A stretch of DNA of 64,000 bases from Coralliovum pocilloporae (GCF_030845175.1 NZ_CP132542.1:496001-560000), one strand, 5' to 3'; positions 45,396 through 56,381 are shown, counted from the stretch's first letter. A program made the numbers and translations. Notes: a model not told the origin generated them from the sequence alone.

Positions 45396-46487
45396 CTATC
45401 GCCCGCTCACGCCCTGCCCCAGAGCAGGAAACCGGACAATCCGGAAGTTGCCGGTGGACGCATCCTTGCCACCATTCAGCACAGGAGAGCGGTGCAGTTC
45501 ATTGACTGTTGCATAGACATATCCATCAGGTCCGATTGCAAATCCATCCGGCCAGGACAGGGTTTCGTCAGACTGGAACAGCACATCATAGCTGCCATCA
45601 GGCCGGGTCACACCAATCGCATTGTCCGTCATTGCCGTGATGTAGACATTTCCAGCCACATCTACGGTTGAGCCATCGGAAATGGGCTTGTCACCATAAC
45701 GGACCACACGGCTTTCAAGCTCGGCATCACTTAGGGTTTCATTCAGCAGGTCGTCCGTGCGAACGCGATACATGGCGCTTGCTGTCATCGGCGCGAAATA
45801 GACCCAGCTGTTTGTCGGATCGACCGTAATCGGATTGACACCAATCTTGGCCGGATTTCCCCCAAGCAGAACTTCTTTGCCATCAATGATCATCGGTGTG
45901 TCTTCAGGCGTCGTGACCTTCGATCCCTCAAGCACACGCCGCGCACGACCCGTCTCAAGGTCCAGCACAATCAGGGCGGAGTTCTGCCCGTCTCCCGTAT
46001 CCGAGATGTAGATCGCATTGTGATCCCGATCCACGGCCAGATCATTCAGGAAGGATGTGGGCCGCGTAACCGGCTGGCCCAGATAGTGGATTGCATGGAG
46101 TTTTTCGGTTCGGGTGTTCCAGCCGACCACACGACCAGCATGACCGTCCCCCTGTCCATCGAGCATCCAGAGAATTCCCTGTCGGTCAGCCCGGAGCCCC
46201 AGAACACCTTTCAACCCGTCGCCATCCTCTTTCGGAGCACGTGCCCAGCCCTCTGTGGGATAAGGCCTGGTTGACCCGTCTTTCATGACTTCAACCACCC
46301 GAAGCTCCGGGCCATAAAATTCATGAACGGACATGAACATCCGGCCATCAGGGCCAATCGCGAGATTACCCGGAGGCATAGCTTTCTCAAACTCCAGATA
46401 GGTTTCAATCTGTTGAGCCGATGCAGCCATCGCTGAAGGCAAAGCCAGGCCACATGCCACACATGCAGACAGCAGAAGTGATTTCAT
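45396..46487 (-). CDS. Yellow/major royal jelly family propeller protein
   Basis: 363 residues with a signal peptide (SLLLSACVACGLALPSAMA). Matches the bacterial MRJP/yellow family of six-bladed propellers: GNLAIGPDGRMFMSVHEF, LKGVLGLRADRQGILWMLD, FLNDLAVDRDHNAIYISDTG and SWPDGFAIGPDGYVYATVN. Periplasmic; substrate unknown. GGAGG precedes ATG 46487. Divergent from a LysR regulator, which probably controls it. Confidence 0.85.
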   Translation of the reverse strand: MKSLLLSACVACGLALPSAMAASAQQIETYLEFEKAMPPGNLAIGPDGRMFMSVHEFYGPELRVVEVMKDGSTRPYPTEGWARAPKEDGDGLKGVLGLRADRQGILWMLDGQGDGHAGRVVGWNTRTEKLHAIHYLGQPVTRPTSFLNDLAVDRDHNAIYISDTGDGQNSALIVLDLETGRARRVLEGSKVTTPEDTPMIIDGKEVLLGGNPAKIGVNPITVDPTNSWVYFAPMTASAMYRVRTDDLLNETLSDAELESRVVRYGDKPISDGSTVDVAGNVYITAMTDNAIGVTRPDGSYDVLFQSDETLSWPDGFAIGPDGYVYATVNELHRSPVLNGGKDASTGNFRIVRFPALGQGVSGR

Positions 46488-46566
46488 AAAATCCTCCATT
46501 CAGATTTGTGACAGCTAGCCTATCAATCGATTTTTTCTTATAAAGTGAGTGATATCTAAAATCAGA

Positions 46567-46583
46567 ATTCGAAAATTTCGAAT
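46567..46583. promoter_or_regulatory. 17-bp palindrome over the LysR start codon
   Basis: ATTCGAAA-A-TTTCGAAT is a perfect inverted repeat ending inside the ATG at 46582. It lies in the divergent gap to the propeller gene. Binding there would block the regulator's own translation/transcription start and could activate the propeller gene. Confidence 0.6.
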
Positions 46584-47517
46584 GTATAGCATTGTCGATC
46601 TTCAGACCTTCATTGCCGTCGCACGCCAGGGCGGCATTACCGCTGCCGCCTCTCATCTGCGCATTTCAGCGGCCACAACCAGCCATCGGATTGCCAAGCT
46701 TGAGGCAACGCTGGGCATCAAGCTCTTTCATCGAAACAGCCGCAATGTCACCATCAGTCATGAAGGTCTGATCTTCCTGGAGAAGGTTGAACCGATCCTT
46801 CTCCAGCTTCAGGAGGCAGAACAGGCTGTCGGTGTTGGAGAAAGTGAGCTGCGCGGACATCTTCGCGTCACCACATCGCCCTGGATCCTGTCACGGTTTA
46901 TCATGCCGCATCTGGCTCGCTTCCGAACCCGCCACCCGGATCTGACCATCGATTTCCTGACCGTTGATCGTTATGTCTCGCTGGTTGAGGAAGGGCTCGA
47001 CTGTGCCATTCGCGTCGGCAATCTGACCGATTCGTCACTCATTGCCCGCAAGCTCGGTGAAAGTGATCGGATTATCTGTGCCGCACCGGAGTTTCTCGAC
47101 CAGCACGGCACCCCCGCCTCTCTTGATGATCTGGAAGATGCATTGTGGGTCTGCCTGCCCTGGCAAAGCCAGTTTACGGCCAGAAACGAGACCGGCTCAG
47201 CCCGCCGCCTGACAATCAGCAGAAGTGTGACAGTGTCCAACTCTGACATTCTCACCGATGCAGCACTTCAGGGCCTCGGCATCACAGTAAAATCCCGTCT
47301 GGCGGTTGCTCGTGAGCTGGCCGCTGGCAGTCTGGTGGAAATCATGCCCGGAGTTCTTGAGCCATCATCCGCTCCAATCTGGTTCCTCTATCCACCCAAC
47401 GGTCGCAACAGCCGCAAGACCATGGAATTCAGCCGGCTGGTCCAGTCTGCCTTCAAAGATACTGTAACGGAGTTTCCCACTGCCGAGCCCGGCACGGACA
47501 ATGCACAATGGTCATAG
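46582..47517 (+). CDS. LysR-type transcriptional regulator
   Basis: 311 residues. N-terminal winged helix with LQTFIAVARQGGITAAASHL and ISAATTSHRIAKLEATLG, LFHRNSRNVTIS; C-terminal substrate-binding domain of the class with LRVTTSPWILSRFIMPHL and DCAIRVGNL. ATG 46582 is used because the helix-turn-helix begins there; an extension to 46549 is unnatural. The gene overlaps the GNAT gene by 10 bases and is divergent from the yellow-like gene. Confidence 0.92.
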   Translation: MYSIVDLQTFIAVARQGGITAAASHLRISAATTSHRIAKLEATLGIKLFHRNSRNVTISHEGLIFLEKVEPILLQLQEAEQAVGVGESELRGHLRVTTSPWILSRFIMPHLARFRTRHPDLTIDFLTVDRYVSLVEEGLDCAIRVGNLTDSSLIARKLGESDRIICAAPEFLDQHGTPASLDDLEDALWVCLPWQSQFTARNETGSARRLTISRSVTVSNSDILTDAALQGLGITVKSRLAVARELAAGSLVEIMPGVLEPSSAPIWFLYPPNGRNSRKTMEFSRLVQSAFKDTVTEFPTAEPGTDNAQWS

Positions 47518-47963
47518 AAAAAGCCAAAACAGCGGATCTGGCTACCATAAAGATCTGCGCCAGACACGCTTATCAGATTTACATAAAGGATATCGGTCGG
47601 GAACCGGCCCCTATGGTCGCTGACTTTGCCGCACAGATTGCCGAGGGCATTATCCATGTGGCGCGGGACAACCGCGGCGCTGTACTTGGCTTCATCTGCT
47701 TTTATCCGCGCGATGATCACATGCATCTGGAAAATGTTGCGGTCAGCCCGGCAAGCCACGGTCTTGGCGTCGGCAAAGCTCTGATTTCTTTCTGCGAGGA
47801 TCAGGCACGCAAGACCGGTCTTGAGGCTGTGGAGCTTTATACCAATGTCAGGATGACAGCCAACCTGTCGCTCTATCCTCACCTTGGCTATGTGGAGACC
47901 CACCGGATGCAGGAAGACGGCTTTGATCGTGTCTTCTTCAGGAAAGAACTTCGAGCACAATAG
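47508..47963 (+). CDS. GNAT family N-acetyltransferase
   Basis: 151 residues. Acetyl-CoA binding motif VAVSPASHGLGVGKALISFC near residue 85 and a C-terminal ELYTNVRMTANLSLYPHLGY. Substrate unknown. It overlaps the LysR gene, so the two are co-translated. Confidence 0.9.
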   Translation: MVIEKAKTADLATIKICARHAYQIYIKDIGREPAPMVADFAAQIAEGIIHVARDNRGAVLGFICFYPRDDHMHLENVAVSPASHGLGVGKALISFCEDQARKTGLEAVELYTNVRMTANLSLYPHLGYVETHRMQEDGFDRVFFRKELRAQ

Positions 47964-47965
47964 AA

Positions 47966-47990
47966 AAGCCCCCGGCACAGACCGAGGGCT
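47966..47990 (-). terminator. Terminator of ilvC (shared with GNAT gene)
   Basis: On the - strand AGCCCTCGG pairs with CCGGGGGCT (one G-U), then TTTTCTA. It lies between convergent GNAT and ilvC, 25 bases from the ilvC stop. Confidence 0.75.
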
Positions 47991-48015
47991 CTCCACGTAA
48001 TTCGGCAAAACCGGA

Positions 48016-49790
<1,775 letters not shown>

Positions 49791-49946
49791 ATCCCCGTCA
49801 GAAATCTCAGAAGCATAACAAGACACAGGCTCGTCAGCCGCACGCAAAGCGGAGCCGTCCAAAGAGCCCAAGCCCTTCGTCGAACCATTCCCCGCATTCG
49901 CTGAACGCCCAGTCACAACCGCAATCCACTCACTTGAAAATCAAAC

Positions 49947-49980
49947 GTACCGTACCGTACGGTTCTTATTTTTTACGGTA
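49947..49980 (-). promoter_or_regulatory. TetR operator-like palindrome
   Basis: Overlapping CGTAC repeats with the perfect 10-base palindrome ACCGTACGGT at 49954-49963 and a second half-site TTTACGGTA at 49973-49980. Typical of TetR-type operators and placed 157-190 bases before the assigned start. Confidence 0.55.
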
Positions 49981-50129
49981 AGACAAGAGGAGTGTCAACA
50001 ACCGGTACTATGGAAATCAACAAGTGACATGTCTGGGCGAGGAAAAGCGCTAGTCAACAGGTGCCAAACTCTGGATTTTACTGCAGAGAATCACCGCAGG
50101 TCCAAGTCTGCTCCTCACCCGCTTGAAAC

Positions 50130-50170
50130 AAAAAATCAGTATGGTGAAGGAACAATCATCCCTTCACCAT
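50130..50170 (-). terminator. Terminator of ilvIH
   Basis: 10-bp stem ATGGTGAAGG / CCTTCACCAT (50141-50150 with 50161-50170) followed on the - strand by ACTGATTTTTTG, 47 bases after the ilvH stop. Confidence 0.85.
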
Positions 50171-50216
50171 CATGCTGCACAAGCCCGGCAGTCAATCTGA
50201 TCGTGCTCTGGCAGAG

Positions 50217-50768
50217 CTACAGAGCCTCACCGCCACGGCCAACAGCAACGACACCTGTACGGGCCACTTCGACAAGGCCCAGTGGCTCCATAATGGAGAT
50301 GAACTGGTTCAGCTTATTGGTACGACCGGTTATTTCAAAGGTGAAGTGCTCCACTGTGGCATCGATGACACGAGCCTGGAACGCCTCTGCCAGACGCAGG
50401 GCTTCAATTCTGTTGTGGCCCTCTCCACGCACCTTGACCATCGCCAGTTCACGCTCCAGCGGACGGCCATCAACGGCATCAAGGCTCAGATTGGTCACCC
50501 GGTGCACCGGCACCAGGCGTTCGAGCTGATGGTGGATCTGCTCAATGATCATCGGCGTACCCGTGGTCACAATGGTGATGCGGGACAGATGATCGGCCTG
50601 AGACGTTTCCGACACGGTGAGCGAGTCGATATTGTACCCGCGTCCGGAGAACAGCCCGACCACGCGGGCTAGAACACCAGCCTCGTTATCCACGAGGACC
50701 GATAGGGTATGTGTTTCTTCACGCTGGGAAATTTCCTTCAGGAAATAAGCGGAGCCTTGCTGATTCAT
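50217..50768 (-). CDS. ilvH: Acetolactate synthase small (regulatory) subunit
   Basis: 183 residues. ACT domain at the N-terminus: HTLSVLVDNEAGVLARVVGL and SGRGYNIDSLTV, the valine-binding site in homologues. C-terminal ALS_ss domain with FEITGRTNKLNQFISIMEPL. Activates IlvI and gives feedback inhibition. It lies 18 bases after ilvI. ATG 50768; an in-frame GTG 50780 is possible. Confidence 0.95.
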   Translation of the reverse strand: MNQQGSAYFLKEISQREETHTLSVLVDNEAGVLARVVGLFSGRGYNIDSLTVSETSQADHLSRITIVTTGTPMIIEQIHHQLERLVPVHRVTNLSLDAVDGRPLERELAMVKVRGEGHNRIEALRLAEAFQARVIDATVEHFTFEITGRTNKLNQFISIMEPLGLVEVARTGVVAVGRGGEAL

Positions 50769-50786
50769 GATCTCACCCACCCTGTC

Positions 50787-52556
50787 TTAAACGAGCATCT
50801 TGCCATCTTCGCCAATGGCGTTTTCAATCGCCTCGTCATTGGCTTCATCCGGCAGCAGCATTTCATTATGTGCCTTGCCCGACGGGATCATCGGGAAGCA
50901 GTTGGTCAGATTGGCAACCCGGCAATCAAACAGAACCGGCTCATCACAATCAATCATCTCCTGAATGGCAGCATCCAGCTCGGATGGCTTTTCACAGCGA
51001 ATGCCGCGCCCGCCATAGGCTTCCGCCAGCTTGACGAAATCTGGCAAAGCCTCTGTATAGCTCTCAGACAGGCGGTTGCCATGCAGCAATTGCTGCCACT
51101 GCCGCACCATCCCCATATACTGGTTGTTCAGGATAAAAATCTTGATCGGCATGCGATACTGAATGGCCGTCGACATCTCCTGCATGGTCATCAGAACCGA
51201 TGCGTCACCGGCAATATCAATAACCAGACTGTTCGGATGGGCCACCTGAACGCCGAGCGCCGCCGGCAAGCCATACCCCATGGTGCCAAGACCACCAGAG
51301 GTCATCCAGCGGTTCGGCTCATCAAAACCGTAGAACTGAGCAGCCCACATCTGATGCTGCCCCACTTCCGTGGTGATGTAGGTATCGCGGTCCTTGGTCA
51401 GTTCATACAGGCGCTGGATGGCATATTGCGGCATGATGACATCATCATTGGCGGTATAGGCAAGGCAGTTACGCGCCTGCCAGCCCTTAATCTGAGCCCA
51501 CCAGCTTTTCAGAGCCTGCTTGTCCTGCTCAACAGCAGAAGACCGCCACAGACGTACGATATCATCCATCACATTGCCAACGTCGCCGACAATCGGCAGA
51601 TCAACCTGGATATTCTTGTTGATCGATGATGGGTCAATGTCGATGTGGATCTTCTTCGAACCTGGCGAAAACGCGTCCGTCCGGCCGGTGATCCGGTCAT
51701 CGAACCGCGCACCAATGCAAACCATCAGATCACAGTCATGCATGACCATGTTGGCTTCGTAAGTACCGTGCATGCCCAGCATACCAACCCAGTTGTCGCC
51801 GGATGCCGGATATGCGCCAAGTCCCATCAGGGTAGAGGTAATCGGGAAGCCGGTCAGGCTGACCAGTTCACGCAGCAGCTGGGTCGCTTCCGGACCGGAG
51901 TTGATAACACCTCCGCCCGTATAGAGAACCGGCTTCTTGGCATTCGCCATCATCTCTACAGCCATCTTGATGCTGGCGAGATCACCCTTCACCTGCGGCT
52001 TGTAGGAGGTGTGCGACATGGACGGCTTCGGCCCTTCATAGGTGCCGGTAGCAAACTGAACGTCTTTCGGGATATCAACGACAACCGGACCTGGACGGCC
52101 GGACGTCGCAACATAGAATGCCTCATGCAGAATACGCGGCAGATCCGCAATATCCCGCACCAGCCAGTTATGTTTCGTGCATGGGCGGGTAATACCGACC
52201 GTGTCACACTCCTGGAACGCATCATTGCCGATCAAAGCCGTCGGAACCTGTCCTGACAGACAGACCAGCGGGATCGAATCAAGCATAGCATCAGCCAGTG
52301 GCGTGACCGCATTGGTGGCACCCGGACCGGATGTAACCAGCATGACACCCGGCTTACCGGTGGAACGGGCATAGCCTTCAGCTGCGTGTCCTGCACCCTG
52401 CTCATGCCGTACGAGAATGTGCTTAAGTTTGTCCTGCTGGAACAGCTCATCATAAATCGGTAGCACAGCACCGCCCGGATAGCCGAAGACGTGCTCCACA
52501 CCCTGATCGATCAGAGCTTGAACAACCATTTCCGCACCAGTCATTTGCCGTGTCAT
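50787..52556 (-). CDS. ilvI: Acetolactate synthase large subunit
   Basis: 589 residues. TPP-dependent: EQGAGHAAEGYARSTGKPGV with the catalytic glutamate near the N-terminus (VRHEQGAGH), FAD-binding GRFDDRITGR, and the TPP/Mg motif GDASVLMTMQEMS with the distal NNQYMGMVRQWQ. Condenses pyruvate for Val/Leu or with 2-oxobutyrate for Ile. Preceded by a leader peptide and attenuator (52652-52762). Confidence 0.96.
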   Translation of the reverse strand: MTRQMTGAEMVVQALIDQGVEHVFGYPGGAVLPIYDELFQQDKLKHILVRHEQGAGHAAEGYARSTGKPGVMLVTSGPGATNAVTPLADAMLDSIPLVCLSGQVPTALIGNDAFQECDTVGITRPCTKHNWLVRDIADLPRILHEAFYVATSGRPGPVVVDIPKDVQFATGTYEGPKPSMSHTSYKPQVKGDLASIKMAVEMMANAKKPVLYTGGGVINSGPEATQLLRELVSLTGFPITSTLMGLGAYPASGDNWVGMLGMHGTYEANMVMHDCDLMVCIGARFDDRITGRTDAFSPGSKKIHIDIDPSSINKNIQVDLPIVGDVGNVMDDIVRLWRSSAVEQDKQALKSWWAQIKGWQARNCLAYTANDDVIMPQYAIQRLYELTKDRDTYITTEVGQHQMWAAQFYGFDEPNRWMTSGGLGTMGYGLPAALGVQVAHPNSLVIDIAGDASVLMTMQEMSTAIQYRMPIKIFILNNQYMGMVRQWQQLLHGNRLSESYTEALPDFVKLAEAYGGRGIRCEKPSELDAAIQEMIDCDEPVLFDCRVANLTNCFPMIPSGKAHNEMLLPDEANDEAIENAIGEDGKMLV

Positions 52557-52651
52557 CGTTCATTTCCTTATGCTTCGGCACATCAATCCAGTTCAAAAGC
52601 AAGGTCAGTCTGTTTCTTGTTCGCAAGCCGTGCCTGACTGTCGTCCGGCAA

Positions 52652-52680
52652 CAAAAAAGGGGCCGTTTCCTGGCCCCTGG
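52652..52680 (-). terminator. Attenuator terminator of ilvIH
   Basis: On the - strand AGGGGCC (from 52678) pairs with GGCCCCT, loop AGGAAAC, followed by seven T/T-like positions (AAAAAA at 52653-52658 on the + strand). It lies between the leader peptide stop and the ilvI start, so it must act inside the leader. Confidence 0.85.
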
Positions 52681-52705
52681 CTGCGCACTACCGATCCCGA
52701 CAACG

Positions 52706-52762
52706 TCACGTTATCGCGGCAGCGCGCCTTCCCACTACGACAAGAATAATCCTGCTGAACAT
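52706..52762 (-). CDS. ilvL: ilvIH leader peptide
   Basis: 18 codons, ATG 52762 to TGA 52706, reading MFSRIILVVVGRRAAAIT. The Ile-Ile-Leu-Val-Val-Val run is the expected sensor for branched-chain aminoacyl-tRNAs. GAGG precedes the ATG by 6 bases. It is followed 26 bases later by a strong terminator, the standard attenuation layout. Confidence 0.88.
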   Translation of the reverse strand: MFSRIILVVVGRRAAAIT

Positions 52763-52789
52763 AAAGTCCTCACTTTGTTGCGGCGCAAC

Positions 52790-53752
52790 TTAATCCGCCT
52801 CCTGAGAGGGGTCAACCCTCTTTTCCAAACATGTCCGAATTTCTTCAATTGTTTTTCGAAAATTGCGCGCGTCCAGTCTGACCCAGTCTGAAAACTGGTT
52901 CCGGAACCAGGTTCCCTGCCGCTTTGCATACCGTCGGGAATCACGCCTCGCGAGCTCGATTCCCTCCTCAAGAGAACAATCTCCGTCCAGACAGGGTGCA
53001 AGCTGCGGGACACCGATAGCCTTCATCACAGGCAGAGCCGGATCAAGGTTACGTTTCAACAGGTCTTCGACCTCCGAAAGCCCGCCCTCCTCGACCATTT
53101 GTCCGAACCGCGCATTGATCCGCTCGTAAAGAAGCTCCCTCGGCGGATCGAGTACAAAACGGGCAACCCGTTCAGCAGAAAGAAGTGGCGGGCTGTTCGG
53201 TTCTGACTGCCAGTCCGCAAGCGAGCGCCCGGTCTGATCCAGAACTTCCAGTGCACGGATTATTCGCTGACCATCCTGCGGCATCAACCGCCCGGCCATA
53301 ACCGGATCGCGCTCACTCAGGGCATCAAAGAGAGCATCCTGCCCTTTGTCTTCCAGAAAGCTGCGCCAGTACTGGCGGACAGTGGGGTTAATATCCGGAA
53401 TAGGCGACAACCCGTTCAAGAGGGCAGAGAAGTAGAGCCCCGTACCGCCGAGGATGATTGGCAGGCGTTGTTGCTGTCTGAGGCGCTCCAGCAGAGGTTT
53501 GACATCCGTCAGCCATTCACCAACCGAATAAGACTGCTCAGGCGCTACATGACCATAGAGATAATGAGGGGCCCGCGCTTCATCCTCAGAAGACGGACGC
53601 GCGCTGATAATACGCAGACCGGAATAGACCTGCATGGAATCCGCATTGATGATGACGCCATCAAGAGCTTCAGCCAGCGCCAGACCAAATGCGGACTTGC
53701 CGCTTGCCGTCGGTCCGGCTAACAAAATGGCTTCTATCCCATATTGGTTCAT
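52790..53752 (-). CDS. miaA: tRNA dimethylallyltransferase
   Basis: 320 residues. Isopentenylates A37 of UNN-reading tRNAs. P-loop GPTASGKSAFGLALAEAL near residue 12, DSMQVYSGLRIISARP, LGGTGLYFSALLNGL and MKAIGVPQL with RRYAKRQGTWFRNQF. Its stop is 27 bases before the ilv leader ATG, so the ilv promoter may lie within miaA. Its start is only 20 bases from the divergent serB start. Confidence 0.95.
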   Translation of the reverse strand: MNQYGIEAILLAGPTASGKSAFGLALAEALDGVIINADSMQVYSGLRIISARPSSEDEARAPHYLYGHVAPEQSYSVGEWLTDVKPLLERLRQQQRLPIILGGTGLYFSALLNGLSPIPDINPTVRQYWRSFLEDKGQDALFDALSERDPVMAGRLMPQDGQRIIRALEVLDQTGRSLADWQSEPNSPPLLSAERVARFVLDPPRELLYERINARFGQMVEEGGLSEVEDLLKRNLDPALPVMKAIGVPQLAPCLDGDCSLEEGIELARRDSRRYAKRQGTWFRNQFSDWVRLDARNFRKTIEEIRTCLEKRVDPSQEAD

Positions 53753-53772
53753 CACAAGGCTGTCTTCCCACT

Positions 53773-54666
53773 ATGTCCCTTGTTGCAACGCTTGTCGCCG
53801 CTCCGAAATCCCGCGTGCTTGACCCGGACTTTGTCAAAAACCTTGACGCACTGCCCTGGATAACAGGCACCAAAACACTCAGCGATGAGCAGGCTCTGGA
53901 TCTTCAGATAGCCGAAACGGAACAAAGCGAAAAGACCATTGAGGAGACAATCCGTCAGCTCTGCGGGAATCGCCCGGTGGATATCCTTGTCCAGCCACAG
54001 ACAAACCGCAGGAAACAGCTCTTCCTTGCTGATATGGATTCAACCATGATCGGTCAGGAATGCATTGATGAACTGGCGGCCGAACTGGGACTGAAAGACC
54101 ATATCGCTGCGATCACTGAACGGGCCATGCGCGGGGAAATCGCCTTTGAACCGGCTCTCAAGGAACGGGTGGCTCTGCTGAAAGGGCTCGACCTCTCCGT
54201 CGTCGACACGGTCATTCGGGACAGGATCACACTGACGGAAGGTGCGCGCACGCTTATCCAGACCATGCGCCACCACGGAACATATTGCGCACTCGTCTCC
54301 GGAGGCTTCACGGTCTTCACCGACCGGATTGCCGGGATGCTGGGCTTCCATGAAAACAGAGCCAACATCCTGCACCACGAAGATGGCATTCTGACGGGAG
54401 ATGTGGGACTGCCTATACTTGGACGGGATGCTAAGCGTGACCGACTGCTTGCCCTGCGGGACGAACACTCCATACCAGCAGATGCCACAATGGCCGTTGG
54501 TGACGGAGCCAATGACCTGGCCATGCTGTCAGAAGCATCAATCGGCATTGCCTGGCGGGCCAAACCTGCGGTAGCCGAGCAGGCGAACGCCCGGATTGAC
54601 CATGCTGATATGACAGCCCTGCTTTATGCCCAGGGCTATCATCAGGACGACTTCGTTACGGGTTAA
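53773..54666 (+). CDS. serB: Phosphoserine phosphatase
   Basis: 297 residues. Final step of serine synthesis. HAD motifs: ADMDSTMIGQECIDELA near residue 82 (both aspartates), SGGFTVFTDRIA, the K/R of KRDRLL, and VGDGANDLAML. An N-terminal ACT-like region of ~75 residues precedes it. ATG 53773 starts the conserved N-terminus (MSLVATLVAAP); an extension to 53689 would run through miaA. Its 3' end overlaps degP by 11 bases, convergent. Confidence 0.95.
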   Translation: MSLVATLVAAPKSRVLDPDFVKNLDALPWITGTKTLSDEQALDLQIAETEQSEKTIEETIRQLCGNRPVDILVQPQTNRRKQLFLADMDSTMIGQECIDELAAELGLKDHIAAITERAMRGEIAFEPALKERVALLKGLDLSVVDTVIRDRITLTEGARTLIQTMRHHGTYCALVSGGFTVFTDRIAGMLGFHENRANILHHEDGILTGDVGLPILGRDAKRDRLLALRDEHSIPADATMAVGDGANDLAMLSEASIGIAWRAKPAVAEQANARIDHADMTALLYAQGYHQDDFVTG

Positions 54667-56119
54667 GTGGAAGCGAGATATACCGGACTTCACCGTCTCC
54701 GGTGAAAATCAGAAGGCTGGCCCGCGTTCTCTTGTTGTCAATCAGGGTCTTGAGCTCTTTGGCAGCTTCCTGCTCTGTGACAACCGGCATCTGGGCGATT
54801 TCTCCGATGACATCACCAGCCTTGATCTTGCGCCCGGCTGCAACACTGCCCTCTTCAACACCGATGACGGCAACACCCTTAATATCATCAGCAATCTTGT
54901 ATTGCGCGCGGAACGCGTCAGACAGCGGGCCAAGCTCAAGACCAAAGAGTGCCTTGAGGTCAAGCGGAGGCTGGGAAACCTCGGCTTTCTCAATGCCCTT
55001 CTCTTTCAGACGACCAATGGTCACGTCCAAAACCTGTCGTGAACCATCACGAAACACCACAACAGGCACCTCTGCACCCACGGGCGCTGCAGCCACAAAT
55101 CGTGGCAGGTCGCGCATTTTCGTCACGGGTCTGCCGTCAAATTCCAGAATAATATCGCCGACGCGAATATCGGCACCTGCTGCTGGCCCGTTCTCACTCA
55201 CCCCACTAATCAACGCACCACTGGTATCCGCCAGTCCCAGCTCTTCCGCCTTTTCATCAGACACAGGCTGAATGCGCACCCCCAGCCAGCCGCGTCGGGT
55301 CTCACCAAATTCCTGCAACTGCGCAATGACGGCCTGGGCATTATTGGACGGGATCGAAAAACCGATGCCAATTGATCCACCGGTTGGAGAAATGATAGCC
55401 GTATTCACGCCGATCACTTCACCAGCCATATTGAACAATGGTCCGCCGGAATTGCCCCGGTTGATTGCGGCATCCGTCTGAAGAAAATTGTCGTAAGGGC
55501 CGGAATTGATATCTCGGTTACGGGCGGAGACAATACCCGATGTCACAGTCCCGCCCAGATTAAAAGGGTTACCGATCGCAATCACCTGATGGCCGACCCG
55601 TACCTTGTCGGAATCACCCATAGGCACGGATTTCAGCGGTTTGGGCGGGTCCACCTTGAGAACAGCCAGGTCGGTCTTGGCATCCCTGCCAATAACACGA
55701 GCCTCCAGCTTGGTCCCGTCATTGAAATTGGCATAGATCTCGTCCGCCTCGGCAATGACATGGTTATTAGTGATGATGATACCGGACGGGTCGACCACAA
55801 AGCCGGAACCCAGAGACTGGACTTTCTGTGGCTGCCGTCCATTTCCCTCCTGCCCTTCGAAGAAATCCTCAAAGAACTCCTTAAAGGGTGATCCCTCAGG
55901 GACTTCCGGAATGGGAATCCCGCGAGAGCCACCAACCGTCTGGGCGGTAGAGATATTCACCACCGCATCAATCAGGCTGTCGACAAGATCAGCAATTTCT
56001 TCTGAATCATGCGCGGAAGTCGGGCTCGCTGCTGGCACAATCAGCGCCAGTGCCACGATCAGAGCCAACACATATCGGCTCGCCCCCCCGATCAGTCCTG
56101 TGGTGAGACGATGTCGCAT
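54656..56119 (-). CDS. degP: Periplasmic serine protease/chaperone DegP (Do)
   Basis: 487 residues. Signal peptide (LALIVALALIVPAASPTSA). Trypsin-like triad: His in TNNHVIAEADE, Asp in TDLAVLKVDPP, Ser in NRGNSGGPLFN. Two PDZ domains follow (from about 285 and 400: GWLGVRIQPV, GDIILEFDGRPV, KAGDVIGEIAQM). Degrades misfolded envelope proteins. GGAGGAG precedes the ATG. Last gene of the thyA-folA-hflKC-DUF2065-degP run. Confidence 0.96.
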   Translation of the reverse strand: MRHRLTTGLIGGASRYVLALIVALALIVPAASPTSAHDSEEIADLVDSLIDAVVNISTAQTVGGSRGIPIPEVPEGSPFKEFFEDFFEGQEGNGRQPQKVQSLGSGFVVDPSGIIITNNHVIAEADEIYANFNDGTKLEARVIGRDAKTDLAVLKVDPPKPLKSVPMGDSDKVRVGHQVIAIGNPFNLGGTVTSGIVSARNRDINSGPYDNFLQTDAAINRGNSGGPLFNMAGEVIGVNTAIISPTGGSIGIGFSIPSNNAQAVIAQLQEFGETRRGWLGVRIQPVSDEKAEELGLADTSGALISGVSENGPAAGADIRVGDIILEFDGRPVTKMRDLPRFVAAAPVGAEVPVVVFRDGSRQVLDVTIGRLKEKGIEKAEVSQPPLDLKALFGLELGPLSDAFRAQYKIADDIKGVAVIGVEEGSVAAGRKIKAGDVIGEIAQMPVVTEQEAAKELKTLIDNKRTRASLLIFTGDGEVRYISLPLNP

Positions 56120-56179
56120 GGAATGGCTCCTCCTCGCTTTGCCATCACAGTCTTTATGCTGTGTCAGCCCGCGATTGGA

Positions 56180-56365
56180 TCACCCGCGCACAAGCCAGAC
56201 CAGCAATGTCCCGAAAAATGCCGCCGCCAGTCCCGCACGTCGCAGAACATGATCCGGCATCGGGATCATCTGAACTAATATCGATTTCATACGGGAAGGC
56301 ATCAAGGCATAAAGTGCGCCCTCGATCACAAATACGAGACCGAGGGCGACAATCAGATCATTCAC
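56180..56365 (-). CDS. DUF2065 small membrane protein
   Basis: 61 residues with two membrane segments (LIVALGLVFVIEGALYALM and RAGLAAAFFGTLLVWLV). DUF2065 proteins commonly sit right after hflC, as here. Function unknown; a link to the HflKC complex is suggested only by gene order. It lies 16 bases downstream of hflC and 60 bases upstream of degP. Confidence 0.9.
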   Translation of the reverse strand: MNDLIVALGLVFVIEGALYALMPSRMKSILVQMIPMPDHVLRRAGLAAAFFGTLLVWLVRG

Positions 56366-56381
56366 AGTGAGTTAACCGGGC

